From positions 558,001-622,000 of the forward strand of contig NZ_LMKK01000003.1 in NCBI RefSeq assembly GCF_001421485.1: a DNA stretch of 64,000 bases, given 5' to 3'. The notes beneath the pieces are model-generated. The model did not search any database. It saw only the letters and a program-made list of their open reading frames with translations, and had not been told where the DNA came from. Source of the DNA: Agreia sp. Leaf210. GTDB lineage: Bacteria; Actinomycetota; Actinomycetes; Actinomycetales; Microbacteriaceae. This document shows positions 61,511-64,000 of this stretch, piece by piece (position 1 is the stretch's first letter; the number at the start of each line of letters is the position of its first letter). Position numbers and translations under genes: made by a program.

Positions 61511-61884
61511 CACAGACAGCAGACGACGTCGAGGCCGTCCTCGCTCGCGCGAACTTCGCTGCGGACGGCCTTCTCCCCGCGATCATCCAGCAGTGGGACA
61601 CCAAGGACGTTCTTATGCTGGGGTACATGAACTCCGAAGCCCTGCGCCGCACTCTCACCGAGGGTCGCGTCACGTTCTGGTCTCGCTCACGCCAGGAATT
61701 CTGGAGGAAGGGCGACACCTCCGGCCACGCGCAGTACGTGCGCGCCGCGGCACTCGACTGCGACGACGACACTCTGCTGGTGCAGGTCGAGCAGATCGGG
61801 GCGGCCTGCCACACGGGTGCCAGGGCCTGCTTCGACGTCGATCCGCTCGATCCCGTCGTCGGCTCGGCCGGAGCCTCGGCATGA
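61507..61884 (+). CDS. hisI: Phosphoribosyl-AMP cyclohydrolase
   Basis: Third step of histidine synthesis. The 125-residue zinc enzyme contains [20 protein letters not shown] near 34-53, [18 protein letters not shown] (about 57-74), [22 protein letters not shown] (about 84-105) and the nearby Cys in ARACF. The ATG at 61507 is chosen because it overlaps hisF as ATGA; the longer frame through hisF is a shadow. It overlaps trpE by four bases, joining the his and trp blocks. Confidence 0.94.
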   Translation: MTQTADDVEAVLARANFAADGLLPAIIQQWDTKDVLMLGYMNSEALRRTLTEGRVTFWSRSRQEFWRKGDTSGHAQYVRAAALDCDDDTLLVQVEQIGAACHTGARACFDVDPLDPVVGSAGASA

Positions 61885-63413
61885 TCGGCGGGCGCGTCGC
61901 GTCGACGACTCGGCAGGAGTTCGACGAACGTCTCGGCAGCCATCGTGTTCTGCCCGTGCTGCGAACCCTCTTCGCCGACGGAGAGACTCCCGTCGGCGTC
62001 TACCGCAAGCTCGCTCGAGGCCGGGCCGGCTCGTTCCTGCTCGAATCCGCCGGACAGGGCGGCGTCTGGTCACGGTTCTCGTTCATCGGCGTCTCGAGCT
62101 ACGGGGTGCTCACCAGCGACGACGACCGGGCGGTCTGGGTCGACCTCGGTCTCTCGGAGTCGGAGGCGTTTCCCGATGGGCTGCCCGAACAGCCGCTCTC
62201 GGCCCTCTCCTCCCTCTTCCACACCTGGCAGACGCCCATGATCCCCGGCCACCCGCCTCTGACGGGGGGACTCGTCGGGTTCATCGGGTGGGAGACCATC
62301 CGGCAGATCGAGCATCTGCCACACCGCCCGCCCGCCGACTACTCCGTGCCCAGCCAGGCGATGGGATTCGTGCGCGACCTAGTCGTGATCGATCATCTGA
62401 CGGGCACCGTGCAGCTGATCTCCGCCGTGCTCGCGGATCCTCGCGGCGACGCCGATGCACAATGGCGCGACGCGCAGTCCCGCCTCGACGACATGCAGGC
62501 CGAGCTGGCGAAACCCACCGACACCCGGCTCGACGACGCCGACTTCGATACGGTCGGCCAGCCCGTCGCACGCACCGAACGAGGCGATTTCCTCGACGCC
62601 ATAGAGCGCGCCAAGGTGCACATCCGCGACGGCGACGTGTTCCAGGTGGTGATCTCGCAGCGGTTCGATCTCGAGACCTCCGCAGAACCCATCGACGTCT
62701 ATCGGGTTCTGCGCACGCTGAATCCCAGTCCCTATCTCTATCTGCTGGCCCTCGAGCGCCCGGACGGCACCCCCTACACGATCGTCGGGTCGAGCCCCGA
62801 GGCTCTGGTCAAGGTCGACAACGGTCGCGCCTTCACTCACCCCATCGCGGGTTCGCGTCCGCGTGGCGCGACGGTCGAGCGCGACATCGAGCTGGAACAC
62901 GAACTCCTCGGTGACGAGAAGGAGAAGTCGGAGCACCTCATGCTCGTCGACCTCGCCCGCAACGACCTCCTGAAGGTCTGCGTGGCGGGTTCCGTCGAGG
63001 TGACCGAGTTCATGCGCATCGAGCGCTTCAGCCACATCATGCACATCGTGTCCTCCGTCGAGGGCGTGATCCGGCCCGGAGTCACGGCGATTGACGTCTT
63101 CAGCGCGACCTTCCCCGCGGGCACCCTGTCGGGAGCACCCAAGCCCCGGGCTCTCCAGATCATCGACGACCTCGAGCCCGCCCAACGCGGCGTGTACGGG
63201 GGTGTCGTCGGCTACTTCGGCTTCGCCGGTGACGCGGATCTCGCCATCGCCATCCGCACCGCCACGATCGAGTCGGGCGTCGCCCACGTGCAGGCGGGTG
63301 GGGGATTGGTGGCAGACTCCGATCCGGATTCCGAGTTCCTCGAGTCGCAGAACAAGGCGGCAGCCCCTCTGCGGGCGGTCGCCATCGCGAACGCCATGCG
63401 ACGGATTGTATGA
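61881..63413 (+). CDS. trpE: Anthranilate synthase component I
   Basis: Converts chorismate and ammonia to anthranilate. The 510-residue protein has the Trp-feedback motif SFLLESAG (about 51-58) and the chorismate core FQVVISQRF (about 254-262). [10 protein letters not shown] and [20 protein letters not shown] (about 343-362) follow, and [11 protein letters not shown] near 412. The ATG at 61881 overlaps hisI. The following overlapping membrane protein belongs to the Trp-operon associated family, so further trp genes are expected just to the right. Confidence 0.96.
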   Translation: MIGGRVASTTRQEFDERLGSHRVLPVLRTLFADGETPVGVYRKLARGRAGSFLLESAGQGGVWSRFSFIGVSSYGVLTSDDDRAVWVDLGLSESEAFPDGLPEQPLSALSSLFHTWQTPMIPGHPPLTGGLVGFIGWETIRQIEHLPHRPPADYSVPSQAMGFVRDLVVIDHLTGTVQLISAVLADPRGDADAQWRDAQSRLDDMQAELAKPTDTRLDDADFDTVGQPVARTERGDFLDAIERAKVHIRDGDVFQVVISQRFDLETSAEPIDVYRVLRTLNPSPYLYLLALERPDGTPYTIVGSSPEALVKVDNGRAFTHPIAGSRPRGATVERDIELEHELLGDEKEKSEHLMLVDLARNDLLKVCVAGSVEVTEFMRIERFSHIMHIVSSVEGVIRPGVTAIDVFSATFPAGTLSGAPKPRALQIIDDLEPAQRGVYGGVVGYFGFAGDADLAIAIRTATIESGVAHVQAGGGLVADSDPDSEFLESQNKAAAPLRAVAIANAMRRIV

Positions 63414-64000
63414 CGACCGCCGACAATGCGGCCACGCCGCCGAAGCAGGGATCCGCACGACTGAAGGGCCTGATGATCCTCGGCGTGCTCGCCGTGAGCG
63501 GCCTCGTCTTCCTCGCGTGGTCGCAGTCGTGGGGAACGCTCGGCGTCACGGTCGATGGCGGATCGACCCGCAGCCTCGACGTCCCCGGGGCGACCGCCGC
63601 GCCCGCCCTGGCCGCACTCGGCCTGGCCGGCCTGGCCAGCGCCGCAGCCCTCGCCATCGCCGGTCCTGTCATCCGTATCGTGCTCGGCGTCCTCCAGGTG
63701 CTCCTCGGTGCCAGCATCGTTCTCTCGGGCACCGGTCCGCTGGTCGACCCGGTCTCCTCGGGCGCGCCCGTGGTGACCACCGCGACGGGCGTCGCCGGAA
63801 CCGAGTCGATCCGCACGATCGCGCGCAGCGAGGCCGTCACGGCCTGGCCCGTCGTCGCCATCCTGCTGGGCGTCTTGCTGGCCCTGCTCGGCGTCGCCGT
63901 GGCCGTCACGACGACCCGTTGGCCCGTCTCGGGCCGCCGCTATCAGGCAGTGCGTTTCGCCTCCGAAGACGGCCGCGTTCTCGACGCCGACGACCTGCTG
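63410..64000 (+). CDS. Trp operon-associated membrane protein (truncated by window end)
   Basis: Membrane protein of the family found beside trpE in actinobacteria (Trp_oprn_chp type); function unknown, perhaps linked to tryptophan regulation or uptake. About 197 residues are visible. Transmembrane helices lie near 19-38, 63-84, 86-107 and 146-167, with an extracytoplasmic loop rich in Gly, Ser and Thr between the first two. It overlaps trpE as ATGA. The open frame runs off the right edge, so its C-terminus is not seen. Confidence 0.82.
   Translation, partial: MTTADNAATPPKQGSARLKGLMILGVLAVSGLVFLAWSQSWGTLGVTVDGGSTRSLDVPGATAAPALAALGLAGLASAAALAIAGPVIRIVLGVLQVLLGASIVLSGTGPLVDPVSSGAPVVTTATGVAGTESIRTIARSEAVTAWPVVAILLGVLLALLGVAVAVTTTRWPVSGRRYQAVRFASEDGRVLDADDLL

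Overview
The window is a gene-dense, high-GC chromosome segment from an actinobacterium, most likely a member of Microbacteriaceae (Micrococcales). The evidence is the strong GC-ending codon use, frequent GTG starts, short overlaps between genes, and actinobacterial neighbourhoods: thrS-HIT-pdxS-pdxT-yebC-ruvCAB-yajC-secDF-rel, alaS-ruvX-mltG-aroE-aroCKB-aroQ-efp-nusB, pyrRBC-carAB-pyrF-gmk-rpoZ-coaBC-metK-priA-fmt-rsmB-rpe, and hisE-hisG-hisF-hisI-trpE. The genus cannot be fixed from the sequence alone. No prophage, insertion sequence, CRISPR array or rRNA operon is visible. No stretch longer than 300 bases lacks a gene; the largest gaps are the rpsD leader (about 275 bases), the tRNA promoter region (about 240) and the amt upstream region (about 240).

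Bases 1-10400 are the most accessory-like part. A partial rhodanese (sseA) diverges from zapE. An ammonium transporter follows, with a good GlnR-type operator. Convergent to it lies a leftward group of a GH15 glycosidase, a short-chain dehydrogenase and Dps. An orphan MazF/PemK-type toxin diverges from that group. Next come a leftward LLM flavin oxidoreductase/MFS transporter pair and a lysoplasmalogenase-like membrane protein. Bases 10415-11084 hold four tRNA genes (Val-CAC, Gly-GCC, Cys-GCA, Val-GAC) and two intrinsic terminators.

Bases 11199-24698 run rightward: threonyl-tRNA synthetase, a HIT hydrolase, pyridoxal-5'-phosphate synthase (pdxS/pdxT), a membrane protein, YebC, the RuvC/RuvA/RuvB Holliday junction machinery, the YajC-SecD-SecF translocon accessory complex, and the (p)ppGpp enzyme Rel. 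A leftward block follows (AbiEi-like protein, DUF349 protein, cyclophilin). It diverges from rarA, which is followed by rpsD, three small membrane or unknown proteins, alaS, ruvX, mltG and the shikimate genes. Between them aroE, aroC, aroK, aroB and aroQ cover dehydroquinate formation through chorismate except the EPSP synthase step.

Bases 40770-63413 are efp and nusB, then a tightly overlapping pyrimidine operon headed by a PyrR-binding leader that can mask the pyrR ribosome-binding site. The operon makes OMP decarboxylase and all upstream pyrimidine enzymes except dihydroorotate dehydrogenase and orotate phosphoribosyltransferase. It runs on into a notable fusion of actinobacterial integration host factor (mIHF) with guanylate kinase, then rpoZ, a strong RNA fold, coaBC, metK, a helicase-degenerate PriA, fmt, rsmB, rpe, four his genes, trpE and a truncated Trp-operon membrane protein. 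The most interesting points are the mIHF-guanylate kinase fusion, the unexplained RNA fold between rpoZ and coaBC, the PyrR and GlnR control sites, the small membrane-protein cassette before alaS, and orphan toxin/antitoxin-type genes.
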